Assembly (NCBI RefSeq): GCF_015354575.1 | Contig: NZ_JACAFQ010000004.1 | Coordinates: 1 to 35,556, forward strand | Direction: 5' to 3' | Source of the DNA: Pseudomonas sp. UFMG81 | Lineage (GTDB): Bacteria > Pseudomonadota > Gammaproteobacteria > Pseudomonadales > Pseudomonadaceae | Length of the DNA: 35,556 nucleotides | Part shown: positions 7,893-16,131 of the stretch, one piece after another | Layout of the letters: the number at the start of each line of letters is the position of its first letter | How positions within the stretch are numbered: the first letter of the stretch is position 1 | Notes under the pieces: model-generated | What the model saw: only the letters and a program-made list of their open reading frames with translations | The model's database searches: none | What the model was told of the DNA's origin: nothing | Made by a program: the position numbers and the translations under genes

Positions 7893-8792
7893 ATGGACCG
7901 CTTCGATGCCATGCGTGCTTTCGCCCGGGTGGTGGAAACCGGTAGTTTCACCAAGGCCGCCGACACCCTGCACATCAGCCGCACCAGCGTCACCCAGCTG
8001 ATCCAGCAGTTGGAGGCGCGCCTGCGGGTGCGCCTGCTCAACCGCACCACCCGGCGGGTGAGCGTGACCAACGATGGTGCGCAGTTCTATCAGCGTGTGC
8101 TGCGCCTGTTGGCTGACCTTGAGGACGCCGAGGGCAGCCTGGGGGACGCGGCCCAGAAGCCACGGGGCAAGCTCAGGGTCGATGTGCCGAGCCCTTTGGC
8201 CCGCCTGGTGCTGGTGCCTGGGCTGGCGGATTTCCACGCCCGCTACCCCGATATCCAGATCGAAATGGGCGTCAGCGATCGCATGGTCGACATCATGGGT
8301 GAGCATGTCGATTGCGTGGTGCGCGGTGGTGAACTGCTCGACCAGTCGCTGATGGCACGGCGGGTGGCCGACTTGCAATTAGGCGTGTATGCCGCGCCGG
8401 CTTATGTGCAGCGCGCCGGTACACCGGTCCATCCCCATGATCTGGAAAACCCGGCGCACCACGTGGTGGGGTTTCTTTGGGCCCGAACCGGCAAACCCTT
8501 GCCCTTGAACCTGGCTCGTGGGGCAGAGCAGGTGCAGGTGCAAGGGCGCTGCGTGCTGGCGGTGGACGATGGCAACGCCTACCTCGCGGCTGGCCTGGCC
8601 GGGCTTGGCGTGCTCTGGCTGCCGGACTACATGGCCCGCGAGCAGGTGGCCTGCGGCGCCTTGGTGCGCCTGTTCGAGGACTGGCAGTTGGCGCCGATGC
8701 CGCTGTACGTCGCCTACCCGCCGAACCGCCATGTGGGCGCACGGCTGCGGGTGTTCATCGACTGGGTGGCGCAGGTGGCGGCTGGGCTTTGA
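7893..8792 (+). CDS. LysR-family transcriptional regulator
   Basis: The protein has 299 residues from the ATG at 7893 (MDRFDAMRAFARVVETGSFT), with an AGAGGT ribosome site. The N-terminal winged helix-turn-helix spans about residues 1-60 (AADTLHISRTSVTQLIQQLE). A periplasmic-binding-protein-like effector domain follows from about 90 (LRVDVPSPLARLVLVPGLADF). It belongs to the CrgA/DmlR-like branch by appearance. The effector is unknown. The divergent RidA-like gene and the palindrome at 7857-7881 suggest that it controls that gene and itself. It converges on the TetR gene, with nine bases between the two stop codons. Confidence 0.93.
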   Translation: MDRFDAMRAFARVVETGSFTKAADTLHISRTSVTQLIQQLEARLRVRLLNRTTRRVSVTNDGAQFYQRVLRLLADLEDAEGSLGDAAQKPRGKLRVDVPSPLARLVLVPGLADFHARYPDIQIEMGVSDRMVDIMGEHVDCVVRGGELLDQSLMARRVADLQLGVYAAPAYVQRAGTPVHPHDLENPAHHVVGFLWARTGKPLPLNLARGAEQVQVQGRCVLAVDDGNAYLAAGLAGLGVLWLPDYMAREQVACGALVRLFEDWQLAPMPLYVAYPPNRHVGARLRVFIDWVAQVAAGL

Positions 8793-8801
8793 GGGGGCGA
8801 T

Positions 8802-9476
8802 TCAGGTTGGCGTCGCGGTATGCCTGGTGGAGGCGGCATCGCTGTTGCTTTTTGTATATAGCGAAACGGCGGTTTTGCTCCTTTCACACTCGGGCCGCAG
8901 GCCGCGCAGCAGCATGTCGGCCAGGGCCTGGCTTGACGCGCGCGTCGGCTTGAGCTGGCTGGCGCTGCCGGGCGCCTCGCCGAAACGGAACAGCGCCAGC
9001 GGTGTGGACCAGAGAAACAGCAGCAAGTGCTCCGGGTCAGTCCTGGCGATCAGCCCGCGGTCCATCCAGGCACTGAGGCAGGCCAGGCTCTGGCGCGCGC
9101 TCACGCGCAGGTCTTCGTTGCGTCGCGGCGACAGCTGGCGGGCGCCGTGCAGTAGCTCCTTGAGCCAGATGCGCGCGGCATGGGGGTGGCGCCGGGCGAC
9201 TTCGGCGTTGGCCTGCAGGTAGCGCGGCAGCGCCTGGTCTGGTGCGATGGCGGCGTTCAGGCTGTTGGCGGCGTGCAGCAGTGGCTCCATGACCAGGTCG
9301 AGCACTGCGGCGTAGAGCAGGCGCTTGTTGCGAAAGTAGTAGAAGACATTGGGCCTTGGCAGCCCGGCACGGGCGGCGATGTCATCCATCCGGGCGGCGG
9401 CGTAGCCGTGGTGGGCGAACGCTTCGCTGGCGGCGTCGAGGATCAGTTGCTGGTTGCGGTCACGGATAGTGGGCAT
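8802..9476 (-). CDS. TetR-family regulator, RutR-like
   Basis: This is a 224-residue protein with an N-terminal TetR helix-turn-helix (AARMDDIAARAGLPRPNVFYYF, about residues 27-48). The C-terminal domain resembles RutR-type TetR proteins. The last 25 or so residues (from RSKTAVSLYTK) look unlike the family and may be a lineage-specific extension. The ribosome site before the ATG at 9476 is poor. No obvious target gene is adjacent. A palindrome upstream (9497-9524) is the likely autoregulatory operator. The ligand is unknown; pyrimidine control as in RutR is only one possibility. Confidence 0.88.
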   Translation of the reverse strand: MPTIRDRNQQLILDAASEAFAHHGYAAARMDDIAARAGLPRPNVFYYFRNKRLLYAAVLDLVMEPLLHAANSLNAAIAPDQALPRYLQANAEVARRHPHAARIWLKELLHGARQLSPRRNEDLRVSARQSLACLSAWMDRGLIARTDPEHLLLFLWSTPLALFRFGEAPGSASQLKPTRASSQALADMLLRGLRPECERSKTAVSLYTKSNSDAASTRHTATPT

Positions 9477-9496
9477 GGCGGGGGCAGGACTTCTGA

Positions 9497-9524
9497 ATCG
9501 CTATGTTGAAAAGTATATAGCGAT
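9497..9524. promoter_or_regulatory. palindromic operator candidate before the TetR gene
   Basis: ATCGCTAT (9497-9504) and ATAGCGAT (9517-9524) form a perfect 8-base inverted repeat with a 12-base AT-rich spacer, 20 bases upstream of the TetR start. The right half, as the 11-mer GTATATAGCGA, recurs at 8854-8864 inside the 3' end of the gene. Confidence 0.6.
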
Positions 9525-9609
9525 TGTTAGTGGTCCCGCTATCGTGGCGATGTTGCCGGGCGGCGGCCTTGTGTTGTTGGTCGCGGCCCATCTGATGGCG
9601 CGCACGAAC

Positions 9610-9662
9610 CCTGTAGGAGCGGCCTTGCCGGTCCGGCGCCCCGGCAAGGCCGCTCCTACAGG
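9610..9662. repeat. REP-type palindrome pair
   Basis: Perfect 22-base arms (9610-9631 and 9641-9662) around a nine-base loop carry the GTAGGAGCGGCCTTGCCGG core seen elsewhere in the window. It lies between the TetR promoter and the end of the dehydratase gene and may end transcription of the latter. Confidence 0.8.
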
Positions 9663-9681
9663 AGATTCCAATCGGCTTGAA

Positions 9682-10599
9682 TTACGCCGTTTGCTCCAGC
9701 CAAGTACGGATCTGCTCCACTGTAGCCGTGGCACCGCCACAGACGATCACCAGCACATTGGCATAGGGCGCCAGCACCTCTGGTCGCTGCAGTAGCGCCA
9801 GCGCTGCGCCGCAGGCCGGCTCGACCAGCACCCGGTGATCGAGCAGCAGGCGCTCACAGGCCTCGAGCGCGTCGCGGTCACTCACCAGGTGGCTGTGCAC
9901 GGGATGCTGGCGGGTGCATTCCAATGCCTGCTCGGCTACCCGCTTGGCCCCCAGCGAGGTCGCCACCGAAGCGATCCGCGGCAGTTCGACGGTGTGCCCG
10001 GCGGCCATCGCCGCGTGTAGTGAGGCCGCCCCGTCGGTTTCCACGGCCAGTACCGGCACGTCGTGCCAGCCATTGCGCTGCAGGCCCTCGACCACACCGC
10101 AGAGCAACCCGCCGCCGCCCACCGAAAGCACCACGGCATCGGGCTTTAAGCCGGCCGCAGCCACTTCGTCGATCATGCTGGCATGCCCGGCCCACAACAG
10201 CGGGTCGTCGAATGGGTGGATAAAGGCGTCGCCCGGGCCGAGCAGGCTCTGGGCGCGTTCGTTGGCTTCCTGCCAGGAACTGCCATGCACTACCACCGTG
10301 GCGTCCTCCAGGCGCAGCAGCTCCTTGGCCCGTTCGGTGGTGGTCTCGGGCACTACCACGGTCACTGGTACGCCAAGCTTGCGCCCGGCATAGGCCACCG
10401 CCAGCCCGGCGTTGCCACCCGACGACGAGACGAAATGCCGCGCACCTTGGGCGTGATGGACCTCGCAGGCATGGCCGACCCCGCGCAGCTTGAACGAGCC
10501 GCAGGGTTGCAGGGCTTCGAGCTTGAGCCACACCGGGCGGCCAGCGCTCAGCGAAAGGGGACGGGACTCGATCAGCGGGGTGTGGATATGCAAGGGCAT
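9682..10599 (-). CDS. PLP-dependent serine/threonine dehydratase-like enzyme
   Basis: This is a 305-residue fold-type II PLP enzyme. The PLP lysine is K37 in CGSFKLRG, the phosphate/substrate loop is SSSGGNAG (58-65), and the glycine-rich phosphate loop is SVGGGGLLCG. Size and motifs fit eukaryotic-type L-serine/L-threonine ammonia-lyases, which turn serine into pyruvate plus ammonia. A related D-amino acid or beta-elimination activity is possible. The ATG at 10599 has a GGAG upstream. It lies 13 bases after the stop of a YheO/DauR-like regulator gene and is almost certainly co-transcribed with it, so the regulator probably senses an amino acid handled by this enzyme. Confidence 0.85.
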   Translation of the reverse strand: MPLHIHTPLIESRPLSLSAGRPVWLKLEALQPCGSFKLRGVGHACEVHHAQGARHFVSSSGGNAGLAVAYAGRKLGVPVTVVVPETTTERAKELLRLEDATVVVHGSSWQEANERAQSLLGPGDAFIHPFDDPLLWAGHASMIDEVAAAGLKPDAVVLSVGGGGLLCGVVEGLQRNGWHDVPVLAVETDGAASLHAAMAAGHTVELPRIASVATSLGAKRVAEQALECTRQHPVHSHLVSDRDALEACERLLLDHRVLVEPACGAALALLQRPEVLAPYANVLVIVCGGATATVEQIRTWLEQTA

Positions 10600-10612
10600 G
10601 GCAGGCTCCGGC

Positions 10613-11305
10613 TCAGTCGCGGGCAGCCGGGGCGGGCTCGCCGCGCAGCTGCTCCAGGTAGTTGTAGATGGTGTAGCGGGTCACGCCGAGGGCCTCGGCG
10701 GCTTTCTCCACGCCCCCTTTGACGATGAACAGGCCGCGCTCCTGCATCACCCGCACCGCCTCGACCTTGGCCTGCTTGTTCATGCGGCCCTGGCCGCTGC
10801 GTTGCAGCGAGTCGTGGATGATCTCGGCCATCAGCACGGCCATCTCGGCAGGCTCGCTGTTGCTGGTCGCGATCGGGGCGGCGCCCAGTGGCTGGAAGTG
10901 CTGCAGGAAGGCCATGGCGGCGTCCAGGCCGCTGACGTCGGTATTCACGCACAAGCTGGCGAAGGGCAGGCCACTGCTGTCGCGGAAGATCGCCGTGGCG
11001 CTGCGCAGGCTGCGACCCTTGAGGGTGGTGGGGTAGTCAGGCAGCACCACGGGCTCGCTACCCGGCTGGCCTTCGGCGGCCTGCATCAGCGCCTTGAACC
11101 CTTGGTCCTGTTCCGGCGCGGCGAGGATCGGGCTGCCCACCTGGCGACCAGACAGCTGCCCATTGGCGATGGCCACGACGGAGCGTTCCGGTTGGGTGAG
11201 ATCGTGCAGGAGGATTTCGACGTTGCGCGGGACAACGCTGCCCAGGGCCTGGAGGGTGGCCTTGAGTACGGTGAAGGTGAGCTGGCGCTCTTGGTTTGGG
11301 GTCAT
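10613..11305 (-). CDS. YheO/DauR-like transcriptional regulator (PAS-like + HTH)
   Basis: The protein has 230 residues if started at the ATG at 11305 (MTPNQERQLTFTVLKATLQALG), the usual N-terminus of this family. No clear ribosome site precedes it, and a GTG four codons upstream is no better. The N-terminal half is a PAS-like YheO domain (ILLHDLTQPERSVVAIANG). The C-terminus has a helix-turn-helix (VEKAAEALGVTRYTIYNYLEQLRG). Family members such as DauR regulate amino-acid catabolism. It is the first gene of an operon with the dehydratase. A nested inverted repeat at 11310-11348 directly upstream probably serves as operator or as a leader hairpin. Confidence 0.85.
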   Translation of the reverse strand: MTPNQERQLTFTVLKATLQALGSVVPRNVEILLHDLTQPERSVVAIANGQLSGRQVGSPILAAPEQDQGFKALMQAAEGQPGSEPVVLPDYPTTLKGRSLRSATAIFRDSSGLPFASLCVNTDVSGLDAAMAFLQHFQPLGAAPIATSNSEPAEMAVLMAEIIHDSLQRSGQGRMNKQAKVEAVRVMQERGLFIVKGGVEKAAEALGVTRYTIYNYLEQLRGEPAPAARD

Positions 11306-11309
11306 GACG

Positions 11310-11348
11310 GCATGCACGAGAATCAACAGTTGGTTGATTTTTGCATGC
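11310..11348. promoter_or_regulatory. nested inverted repeats before the YheO/DauR-like gene
   Basis: An inner pair AATCAAC (11321-11327)/GTTGATT (11333-11339) sits inside an outer pair GCATGCA (11310-11316)/TGCATGC (11342-11348). All four arms match perfectly. The spacers are unequal (4 and 2 bases). The structure begins five bases upstream of the ATG, so it could be a protein-binding site or an RNA hairpin that hides the start. Confidence 0.6.
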
Positions 11349-11380
11349 GGTGTTGAAGTTTTCCAGCGGTGTATACAACC

Positions 11381-11436
11381 GCGGGGCAAGCCCGCTCCCA
11401 CGCTGCCTCCTTTGCGTGGGAGCGGGCTTGCCCCGC
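11381..11436. repeat. REP-type palindrome pair
   Basis: Perfect 23-base arms (11381-11403 and 11414-11436) surround a ten-base loop. This is the CGGGGCAAGCCCGCTCCCAC variety of the element. It lies between the end of the amidase gene and the leader of the regulator gene. Confidence 0.85.
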
Positions 11437-11448
11437 GCTGATTGACGA

Positions 11449-13152
11449 TCAGCCCAGCTTCGGCGTGCGCGGCGGGATCATGCGGCGCGAGCCGGTTGCC
11501 TCGAAGGCAGCGGCAAATTTCAACAGATTGTTGTCGCTGTAGGCTTTGCCGGCGAAGGTCAGGCCCACCGGCATGCCGATATCGGCCATCACACCCATCG
11601 GCACGGTGACGGTCGGCACGCCCAGGTGACGGATCGCCAGGTTGCCGTTGGCCACCCAGATACCGTTGCTCCAGGCAATGTCCGCCGATGCCGGGTTGAC
11701 GTCGGCGTCGGCCGGGCCAACGTCGGCCACGGTGGGGAACAGCACCGCGTCCAGGCCATGAGCGTCCATCCAGTCTTCCAGGTCCTGCTTGCGGGTCTGC
11801 TCCAGGCCACGCAGGCCGTCCGGTACGGTGGCGATCTGGTCCCAGGTCTTCAGGCCGCGCTTGGCCATGTTGACGTATTCGTCCATGCCGGCGGCCAGGT
11901 CGTCCTCACGGTTGGGCAGGGTGCCCGGGTCGTGAGGGAAGATCTGCGGGCCGTCGACGTCGGCCAGGCGGTTGAGCTTGGGGTCGTCGTTGGCACGCAG
12001 GAAATCGTCGAAGGCCCAGCCGGACAGTTCCCACAGTTCGTCATGCAGGAATTCCTTGCTGACGATGCCGCGGTTGAACACGGTCGGTGCGCCCGGGCGG
12101 TCGCCCTCGCAGTTGGACACCAGCGGGAAGTCGGTCTCGACCACTTCGGCGCCGGCGGCTTCCAGGGCTTGGCGCGCCTGCTTCCACAGCTCGATCACGC
12201 TGGCGCGGGTGTTGATGCGCTGGCCAGTCGGGCCACCGATACCGGGTTTCTCCGAGGTGCCGGCTTCAGCGTCGGCATTGATGTACATGCGTGGCACGGC
12301 GAAACGCTTGCCCTTGAGCGAAGCGGCGTCCACCGCCAGCTCCAGGTACGAGGCCGGGCGCACGCTGGAGGCGGCCGGGATCGGCACCCAGGGTTGCAGG
12401 CGCCACAGGTCGCCGCGCTTGTCGGCGTCGTCGGCCACCACCACGTCGAGGATTTCCAGCAGGTCGGCCATGGTCCGCGCGTAGGGGACGACGACGTCCA
12501 TGGTCGGGGTCAGCGGCCAGTTGCCGCGCACCGAGATCACCCCGCGCGAGGGGGTATAGGCGCACAGGCCGTTGTTCGAGGCAGGGCCACGGCCGCTCGA
12601 CCAGGTCTCTTCGGCCAGGCCGAAGGCGCTGTAGCTGGCGGCGGTGGCGGTGCCGGCACCGTTGGACGAGCCCGAGGCGAAGGGCGCGGTCAGGTAGTTG
12701 GCGTTGTATGGGCTTTCGGCGCGGCCGTAGACGCCGCGCTGCATACCGCCGTTGGCCATCGGTGGCATGTTGGTCTTGCCCAGGCAGATGGCGCCGCCGG
12801 CGCGCAGGCGCTCGACGGTGAAGGCATCGCGCTGGGCGACCAGGTCCTTGAACGCCGGGCTGCCGGAGGCGGCGGTCAGGCCTTTGACCAGGTAGCTGTC
12901 CTTGGCGGTGTAGGGGATGCCATCCAGCGGGCCGAGGGTCTGGCCGCTGGCGCGGCGGGCGTCGGAAGCTTCGGCCTCTTTCAGCGCTTCTTTGTTGCGC
13001 ACCACCACGGCATTGAGCCGGGTGGCGGTGTCGGCGCCGTCGTAGGCGTCGATGCGGGCCAGGTACGCCTTGACCAGCTCGACCGCCGTCGTGCGGCCAG
13101 ACTCGAGCGCGTCGCGCAGCTCGGCAATGGAAACCTCGGTTACCTCGATCAT
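11449..13152 (-). CDS. amidase-signature family hydrolase (divergent)
   Basis: The protein has 567 residues from the ATG at 13152 (MIEVTEVSIAELRDAL), preceded by GGTGA. An ATG 11 codons upstream has no ribosome site. The amidase-signature fold is clear: K84 in GIPYTAKDS, the serine-rich loop ASGSSNGAG (159-167) and the presumed nucleophile S186 in ETWSSGRGPAS. The usual loops are GGSSGGS and TDxGGSIRxP, so both are altered although the Lys-Ser-Ser residues can still be placed. It hydrolyses an amide; the substrate is unknown. There is no signal peptide, so it is cytoplasmic. It is monocistronic by spacing, with REP palindromes on both sides. Confidence 0.87.
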   Translation of the reverse strand: MIEVTEVSIAELRDALESGRTTAVELVKAYLARIDAYDGADTATRLNAVVVRNKEALKEAEASDARRASGQTLGPLDGIPYTAKDSYLVKGLTAASGSPAFKDLVAQRDAFTVERLRAGGAICLGKTNMPPMANGGMQRGVYGRAESPYNANYLTAPFASGSSNGAGTATAASYSAFGLAEETWSSGRGPASNNGLCAYTPSRGVISVRGNWPLTPTMDVVVPYARTMADLLEILDVVVADDADKRGDLWRLQPWVPIPAASSVRPASYLELAVDAASLKGKRFAVPRMYINADAEAGTSEKPGIGGPTGQRINTRASVIELWKQARQALEAAGAEVVETDFPLVSNCEGDRPGAPTVFNRGIVSKEFLHDELWELSGWAFDDFLRANDDPKLNRLADVDGPQIFPHDPGTLPNREDDLAAGMDEYVNMAKRGLKTWDQIATVPDGLRGLEQTRKQDLEDWMDAHGLDAVLFPTVADVGPADADVNPASADIAWSNGIWVANGNLAIRHLGVPTVTVPMGVMADIGMPVGLTFAGKAYSDNNLLKFAAAFEATGSRRMIPPRTPKLG

Positions 13153-13302
13153 GCTGTCACCACAGTTGTGCAGGTGGAAAATCATGGCGGCGAGTGTAGC
13201 AAGAAGGTCTTGTCCGACGCAGGCATGCAGCGGGGAAAAGCTTCGTTGCAGCGCGGCATTGTGGGGGATGGATTCGCTGCGCTGGTGCACGGAAACAGCG
13301 GT

Positions 13303-13440
13303 GGGGAGCAACTGGCTTGCACAGGTTTTCTGTAGGAGCGGCCTCGCCGGGGCGCCGGACCGGCCGGAAAGGGCTGCATCGCAGCCCCGGCCATTGGTGT
13401 CGCTGCGCCCCTTTCGCGGCACGAGGCCGCTCCCACAGGG
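13303..13440. repeat. REP-type repeat cluster with extended flank
   Basis: The 314-base gap between the amidase and the glutathione transferase gene holds no gene that I can support. It contains outer arms 13330-13346 and 13422-13438 (one mismatch) around a GC-rich inner hairpin. About 27 bases before the left arm (from 13303, GGGAGCAACTGGCTTGCACA) recur almost identically at 14529-14556, so the repeated unit is longer than the palindrome. Confidence 0.75.
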
Positions 13441-13466
13441 GCGTGCAGGCGTTCGGGTGTATTGGC

Positions 13467-14306
13467 TCAGTCCAGGTCGGCCGCCGAATGACGCTCCGGC
13501 ACCTGGGTAGCTTCATCGCCCCAGGTGCGGTTTACCCGAGTGCCACGTTGTACCGCCGGGCGCTTGGCGATGGCTTCGGCCCAGCGCTGCACGTTCGGGT
13601 ACTCATCCACTGCCAGGAATTCCGCCGCGCCATACAGGTTGCCGCGTACCAGCTGGCCGTACCACGGCCACACGGCGATATCGGCGATGCTGTACTCGTC
13701 GCCGCCCAGGTAGGCGCTTTCGGCCAGGCGCCGGTCGAGCACATCGAGCTGGCGCTTGGCTTCCATGGTGAAGCGGTTGATGGCGTATTCGAACTTCTCC
13801 GGCGCGTACACATAGAAGTGGCCAAAGCCACCGCCCAGGTAGGGCGCCGAGCCCATCTGCCAGAACAGCCAGTTCAGGCTTTCGGTGCGGCTGGCCGGGT
13901 CCTTGGGCAGCAAGGCGCCGAACTTTTCGGCCAGGTACAAGAGGATCGAACCGGATTCGAACACCCGCACCGCTGGCTCGACACTGCGGTCGAGCAGGGC
14001 GGGGATCTTCGAGTTCGGGTTGACCCCGACAAAGCCGCTGCCGAACTGGTCGCCTTCACCGATGCGGATCAGCCAGGCGTCGTATTCGGCGCCGGAGTGA
14101 CCCAGGGCCAGCAGCTCTTCGAGCAGGATGGTCACCTTCACCCCGTTTGGCGTGGCCAGGGAGTAAAGCTGCAGCGGGTGTTTGCCCACCGGCAACTGCT
14201 TGTCGTGGGTAGGGCCGGCGACCGGGCGGTTGATGCTGGCGAACTGGCCGCCGGAGGGGGCCTCGTGGGTCCAGACCTTGGGTGGGGTGTAGACAGGCTT
14301 GCTCAT
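13467..14306 (-). CDS. yghU: YghU-type glutathione S-transferase / disulfide-bond oxidoreductase
   Basis: The protein has 279 residues, near the usual 280-290 of YghU. The long N-terminal extension (VYTPPKVWTHEAPSGGQFAS) is typical of the YghU/YfcG nu-class. The thioredoxin-like domain has NPNSKIPALLD and the glutathione-binding FESGSILLYLAEKFG. An all-helical C-terminal domain follows. It is expected to bind two glutathiones and reduce disulfides or peroxides in the cytoplasm. The ATG at 14306 has GAGGAG upstream. It appears to be transcribed alone. Confidence 0.92.
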   Translation of the reverse strand: MSKPVYTPPKVWTHEAPSGGQFASINRPVAGPTHDKQLPVGKHPLQLYSLATPNGVKVTILLEELLALGHSGAEYDAWLIRIGEGDQFGSGFVGVNPNSKIPALLDRSVEPAVRVFESGSILLYLAEKFGALLPKDPASRTESLNWLFWQMGSAPYLGGGFGHFYVYAPEKFEYAINRFTMEAKRQLDVLDRRLAESAYLGGDEYSIADIAVWPWYGQLVRGNLYGAAEFLAVDEYPNVQRWAEAIAKRPAVQRGTRVNRTWGDEATQVPERHSAADLD

Positions 14307-14469
14307 GTGCGGAGTCTCCTCGAAGGCGGAATGCGATCACGTATAAGGCGTGGATGCGCATCTATGCCATGGGTTCATCGCGCGGGACAAATGCATTCGA
14401 TGCATAGCTGATATCGAGGGCGCGGGGCTTTACATTCAGCGAGGGGACTTTGCTGCTCCGAAGCGCTGT

Positions 14470-14684
14470 TCGCCGGCAAGCCGGCTCCTACGGGGTGTAG
14501 CGCAGAGCATGGATGGCGCTAACCCCTGTGGGAGCAACTGTCTTGCGCAGGTTTTTTGTAGGAGCGGCCTTGTGTCGCGAAAGGGTGCGCAGCGCCCCCA
14601 GGATCTCGAGTACGTCTGAAATCGCCGGGGCCGCTCTGCGGCCCTTTCCGACCGGTCCGGCGCCCCGGCAAGGCCGCTCCTACA
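14470..14684. repeat. REP-type repeats filling a 415-base intergenic region
   Basis: The gap 14307-14721 holds no gene that I can support. It contains a single element at about 14470-14495 and a larger structure with perfect 16-base outer arms (14557-14572 and 14669-14684). The larger structure encloses two GC-rich inner hairpins. The segment 14529-14571 repeats 13303-13342 in the same orientation. Confidence 0.75.
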
Positions 14685-14721
14685 CAGACCGCGCAAGATG
14701 TGGGCTTGCCGGCGACAGGGC

Positions 14722-15927
14722 TCAGGCCACCGGAATCAACGGATCGGCCGCCGCCAGTGCCGCCGCCCGATCATTGGCGGCCGGTGGGTAGATCCAGATC
14801 GAGTTGATCTGGTGCTTGAGCACCTTGGCTTCGGCTTTGTCCGTGGGTGGCGACACCGTGCGCTCCCAGCCTTCGGTGTACACCGCGCCCCAGGCACCCA
14901 GGTCCAGGCAGGTGACGTACTTGGGCTGGCTGTAGGTCATCGGCGTCACGCCGGTCAGTTCGGCGGCGGCGTTGTTGCCGGCGTAGCGGCCCAGCGGGAT
15001 GGCGTGCTGGCAGGACATCACGGCGTAGTTGCCAATCTCGTCGCAGGCGGCATAGGCCACATCGCCGGCGGCATACACCGCCTCGTTGCCCTTGACCTTG
15101 AGGTTGCCGTCGACATGCAGGCGGCCCTGGCGGTCGCGTTCGCCGCCGATCTGTTCGGTCAGCGGGTTGGCCTTGAAGCCAACGGTCCAGATCACCGTGC
15201 TGGCGTCGATGCGCTGGCCGTTGTCGAGCACCACGCCAGCGGCGTCCACCGACGCTACCGTGGCGCCGCAGATCCACTCGATGCCCAGGTGTTCGCTGGC
15301 CTCTTCGATTGCTGGGCGGATGCCGTCGCCCAGCGCCGCGCCGATATTCGCGCCACGGTCGACCACCACGATGCGCGGCTGGGTGTGCTCACCGAGGATC
15401 TTGCGCAGGCGTGCCGGCAGTTCGGTGGCGGTCTCGATACCGGTGAAGCCGCCGCCGGCCACCACCACGGTATTGCGCGCCGGGCTGTCGGGCTGGTTGG
15501 CGAGGGCCTTGAGGTGCTCTTCCAGGCGCGACGCCGAGTCGATCTTGTCGACATCGAAGGCATGCTCGATGCCGGCCATGTCCGGGCGGTTGAGCAGGCT
15601 GCCGCAGGCCATGATCAGGCGGTCGTAGGGCAGTTTCGACTCGATGCCGCCGGGGGCGCGGTAGCTCACCTCACGGGCGCTCTCGTCGATGCGATAGGCG
15701 CTGCCCTTGACGAAACGCACACCGACCTCGTCGAACAGCGCCTGTAGGGGCGCCGCCATGGTGTGTACGTCGGGTTCGTAGAAGCGTGGGCGTACGTGCA
15801 GTTCGGCCTGGGGGGCGAGCACGGTGATGGCGACGTCGTCGCGTCGCTGCAGGTCAAGCTGGCGGGCGGCGCCCAGGGCGCTCCACAGCCCGGCGAAGCC
15901 TGCGCCGATGATCAGGATCTGTTTCAT
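14722..15927 (-). CDS. NDH-2-like NAD(P)/FAD-dependent oxidoreductase
   Basis: The protein has 401 residues from the ATG at 15927 (MKQILIIGAGFAGLW), with an AGGAG ribosome site; 19 further in-frame codons upstream look non-coding. It has two Rossmann motifs, IIGAGFAGLWSA for FAD at the N-terminus and VVVAGGGFTGIETATEL for NAD(P)H near residue 155, and the FAD-closing VYAAGDVA. The Pyr_redox_2 layout resembles type II NADH dehydrogenases. No C-terminal membrane-anchoring helix is obvious. The electron acceptor could be a quinone or another protein. It follows the AraC-type regulator gene on the same strand, separated by 204 bases with a REP palindrome. Confidence 0.87.
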   Translation of the reverse strand: MKQILIIGAGFAGLWSALGAARQLDLQRRDDVAITVLAPQAELHVRPRFYEPDVHTMAAPLQALFDEVGVRFVKGSAYRIDESAREVSYRAPGGIESKLPYDRLIMACGSLLNRPDMAGIEHAFDVDKIDSASRLEEHLKALANQPDSPARNTVVVAGGGFTGIETATELPARLRKILGEHTQPRIVVVDRGANIGAALGDGIRPAIEEASEHLGIEWICGATVASVDAAGVVLDNGQRIDASTVIWTVGFKANPLTEQIGGERDRQGRLHVDGNLKVKGNEAVYAAGDVAYAACDEIGNYAVMSCQHAIPLGRYAGNNAAAELTGVTPMTYSQPKYVTCLDLGAWGAVYTEGWERTVSPPTDKAEAKVLKHQINSIWIYPPAANDRAAALAAADPLIPVA

Positions 15928-16040
15928 GGGGGTGCTCCTGGATGTTCCGCGTACTGCGGTAGTTGGCGTTGTTGGTTCGAGCACGGCAGAGAGAAAGGGT
16001 ACGCCTGGTGCCGTTGGGTGGGGCGTGGTCCGACCTGTGG

Positions 16041-16086
16041 CCTGTCGCGGGGCAAGCTCGTGGGAGCGGGCTTGCTCCGCGACAGG
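16041..16086. repeat. REP-type palindrome pair
   Basis: Arms 16041-16057 and 16070-16086 pair with one mismatch. The element lies between the regulator stop codon and the flavoprotein promoter region and carries the CGCGGGGCAAGC variant. Confidence 0.7.
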
Positions 16087-16131
16087 GTGGTTGTCGCAGC
16101 AAGGAATGCTAAAGGTGGCCGGCGTTGCGCC

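Noticed and set aside
9550..9795. A short hydrophobic plus-strand frame (MLPGGGLVLLVAAHLMAR) upstream of the TetR gene.
   Set aside because: It has no ribosome site and reads straight into a REP palindrome and the end of the dehydratase gene. It might be a gene remnant, but the sequence does not support a call.
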